A stretch of DNA of 24,735 bases from DALYLB01 sp046154695 (lineage in GTDB: Bacteria > Acidobacteriota > Blastocatellia > RBC074): positions 1-24,735 of the forward strand of contig JBJXFI010000401.1 of the NCBI GenBank assembly GCA_046154695.1, written 5' to 3'. Positions 23,084-24,735 of this stretch are shown here, piece by piece. The notes below the pieces were generated by a model. The model ran no database searches. It was not told the origin of the DNA and saw nothing but the letters and a program-made list of their open reading frames with translations. Position numbers and translations under genes: made by a program. The first letter of the stretch is position 1; each line of letters opens with the position of its first letter.

Positions 23084-24107
23084 TACCGAGAGACAACGGG
23101 CAACCTGTCTTCGCGCAATGGCGCTTTTGCTGGCGCTTGCGGGATGTGCGTGGGGCCAGCCGCCGAGGGGGCAGGAGCCGCGGCAAAAGCCCGCGCCCGC
23201 CGATGAGACCATCTCGATCGAAACGACGGAGGTGCTGCTGCCGGTGACGGTGCGCGATTCGTCCGGCGCGTTCATTCCCAACCTGCGGGCGGAGGACTTT
23301 CTGGTCTTTGAGGATGGGACGCCGCAGGCGATCAGCTCGTTCACCTTCAAACGGATGCCCGTCCACGTGGTGCTGTTGATCGACACCAGCAGCAGCGTGA
23401 CGAAGGAGATCGAGGATTTCAAGGCGGCGGCGCTTCGGTTCGTCGAGCAGCTCGATCCCGAGGACCGGGTCTGCCTGATCCGCTTCGACGACGTGGTCGA
23501 ACTCGTGCAGGACTGGACCGGAAACCGCGCCACCTTCAAGCGCGCGCTCAATCGACTGCAGACCGGAATGTTCACCAAGTTCAATGACGCGCTCTATCTG
23601 GCGGCCCACGAACAACTCGGCAAGGTCAAGGGGCGCAAGGCGATCATCGTACTGACCGACGGCATCGACAGCGGGCGGGGCATGATCTCCGAACAACGCG
23701 CCTTTCGCACTCTGCTGGAGGAAGAGACCGCCGTCTATGTCGTCAGCAAGACCCGAATTCAGGGGCAGCGGGATCGCGAGGAGCTGGCCTTCTACGCGAA
23801 AAATTCCTCCTCCTCGGGAAATCAACTGCGGATCGACGGAATCAAACAATCGCTCGAACAGCTGGAGGAGAGCGAGCGCTATCTGACCCGGATCGCCGAC
23901 GAGACGGGCGGCCGCATCTTCCTTCCCCAAAACTTCGAGGATCTGAGCGGCGTCTACCAACAGGTCGCCGACGAGCTTCGCAGCCAGTACGCCATCTTCT
24001 ATACCCCGACGAACTCCGCGCGTGACGGCAGCTATCGCGCCGTCCGCGTGAAGGCCAAACAATCGGGCCTGCACGTCACGACCCGCTTCGGGTACTACTC
24101 GAAATAG
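23052..24107 (+). CDS. VWA-domain lipoprotein, acidobacterial type
   Basis: Exported protein with a von Willebrand factor A domain. The N-terminal ATENRQPTTERQRATCLRAM is unusually long and polar; it is followed by ALLLALAGC, an acceptable lipobox, so lipidation at that cysteine (about residue 32 from this start) is likely. Next comes a beta-domain with VTVRDSSGAF and AEDFLVFEDGTPQ, typical of the 'VWFA-related Acidobacterial domain'. The VWA domain carries a MIDAS motif LLIDTSSSV, a threonine in GMFTKFNDAL and LTDGIDS, so metal binding is probable. The end is DGSYRAVRVKAK. Several starts are possible (23019, 23052, 23118) and none has a good ribosome binding site; the first two lie inside an inverted repeat. 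Binding partner and role are unknown; adhesion or complex assembly would fit. Confidence 0.85.
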   Translation: MKPATENRQPTTERQRATCLRAMALLLALAGCAWGQPPRGQEPRQKPAPADETISIETTEVLLPVTVRDSSGAFIPNLRAEDFLVFEDGTPQAISSFTFKRMPVHVVLLIDTSSSVTKEIEDFKAAALRFVEQLDPEDRVCLIRFDDVVELVQDWTGNRATFKRALNRLQTGMFTKFNDALYLAAHEQLGKVKGRKAIIVLTDGIDSGRGMISEQRAFRTLLEEETAVYVVSKTRIQGQRDREELAFYAKNSSSSGNQLRIDGIKQSLEQLEESERYLTRIADETGGRIFLPQNFEDLSGVYQQVADELRSQYAIFYTPTNSARDGSYRAVRVKAKQSGLHVTTRFGYYSK

Positions 24108-24162
24108 AGATTCCGGGATCGGACTCGATTTCATCCTTCTTTCGCCCCCTTAGAGAGCTGTA

Positions 24163-24735
24163 ATGTCATCTCCATCATCATCAGTCATGAAATCATCCGC
24201 GCGCGGAGCCAGGCGGATCAAGTTCGTCATCGCGGCGCTTTTCGCGGTCGCGCTGGCGGGGGGCGGGCTCTGGTTTTACCGGCAGCGGGAGGCGGGCGGG
24301 GCGGCGCTGACGACGCCGGAGATCACCGCGATCGCGAAGACGACGCCGCCCGAGGATCGGCCATCCTGGCTGCGGCTGGCGCGGGCGACGATCTCGGCCG
24401 AAGCCGTGCGAAAGCTCGCCGCGCCGGAAGAGCCCGTGAATAATCGGGGCGAGGCGGCCCGCGTGGAGCTGGGGTATCGCCTCTTCTTCGATCCGATCCT
24501 GTCCGGCGACCGGGCCACCTCGTGCGCTTCATGCCATCATCCGAATTATGGAATGGCCGACGGCCTCAAGCGCGGCGTGGGCGTGGGCGGCCGTGGATAC
24601 GGCGCGCGGCGCGAGGGGACCGGCCGCGAATTGCAGCGAAACACGCCCAGCGTCTTCAACGTCGCCTACAGCCCGATCCTCTTCTGGGACGGGCGCGCCG
24701 GATCGCTGGAGGAACAGGCCGTCTCTCCGATTTTT
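24163..24735 (+). CDS. Cytochrome c peroxidase/MauG family protein, 3' end cut by window
   Basis: The first 191 codons of a larger gene. After a basic start comes a membrane anchor (about 21-38). The first heme domain follows: LGYRLFFDPILSGDRATSCA, with heme site C121-A-S-C124-H125 and then HPNYGMADGL, and later NTPSVFNVAYSPILFWDGRA and SLEEQAVSPI. These match bacterial di-heme peroxidases and MauG-like proteins, which normally run to about 350-450 residues with a second CxxCH that would lie beyond the window. They reduce peroxide or carry out heme-based oxidations in the periplasm. GAGAG stands a few bases before ATG 24163; a second in-frame ATG lies at 24187. The gap from the VWA gene is only 55 bases, so co-transcription is possible. 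Confidence 0.88.
   Translation, partial: MSSPSSSVMKSSARGARRIKFVIAALFAVALAGGGLWFYRQREAGGAALTTPEITAIAKTTPPEDRPSWLRLARATISAEAVRKLAAPEEPVNNRGEAARVELGYRLFFDPILSGDRATSCASCHHPNYGMADGLKRGVGVGGRGYGARREGTGRELQRNTPSVFNVAYSPILFWDGRAGSLEEQAVSPIF

Noticed and set aside
22812..24134. 440-codon minus-strand frame opposite the VWA gene
   Set aside because: Antisense shadow; the plus strand encodes a clear MIDAS-bearing VWA domain.

Overview
The window looks like a high-GC Gram-negative chromosome, most probably Acidobacteriota. That placement rests mainly on an exported VWA protein of the type common in that phylum, on duplicated exported modules, and on a Tad locus with an outer-membrane secretin. It is an inference from protein style, not a marker-gene assignment. 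No rRNA, tRNA, CRISPR array, transposase or phage gene was seen.

Layout. Bases 1-331 are non-coding and carry small REP-like palindromes. Bases 332-3350 (minus strand) hold two overlapping multi-membrane-span genes of GT-C glycosyltransferase type (PIG-V-like and PTPS-related/YfhO-like). A 700-bp divergent region follows, with a good sigma-70 promoter candidate and a structured leader. From 4057 to 16229 (plus strand) lies a nearly complete Tad/Flp (type IVc) pilus locus: a 58-aa Flp pilin, prepilin peptidase TadV/CpaA, two TadE-like pseudopilins, CpaB/RcpC, secretin CpaC/RcpA, TadG-like protein, CpaE/TadZ, the ATPase CpaF/TadA, and TadB and TadC. From 16281 to 22968 the same-strand series continues with a 53-aa membrane protein, a DUF192 protein, a third GT-C-like membrane protein, a TadD-like TPR protein, a winged-helix plus AAA+ ATPase, a lytic transglycosylase and an exported protein with a duplicated module. 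The window ends with a VWA lipoprotein and the 5' part of a cytochrome c peroxidase/MauG gene, cut by the window edge.

How they fit together. Flp and the pseudopilins would be cleaved by TadV, assembled at the inner membrane by CpaF with TadB/TadC, positioned by CpaE, and passed through the CpaB/CpaC outer-membrane channel with TadD-like TPR support. The transglycosylase could open the peptidoglycan. The GT-C proteins could build or attach a surface glycan. The last two steps are inferred from neighbourhood only.

The most unusual sequence-level feature is the gaps. Many carry an imperfect GC-rich hairpin, and the 500-bp flp-tadV gap carries six. Leaders before flp and cpaE also contain stems, one with two mutually exclusive pairings. 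This suggests RNA-level control of subunit stoichiometry, or colonisation by REP-like elements. Two adjacent exported genes (21227-22147 and 22201-22968) each contain an ungapped internal duplication.
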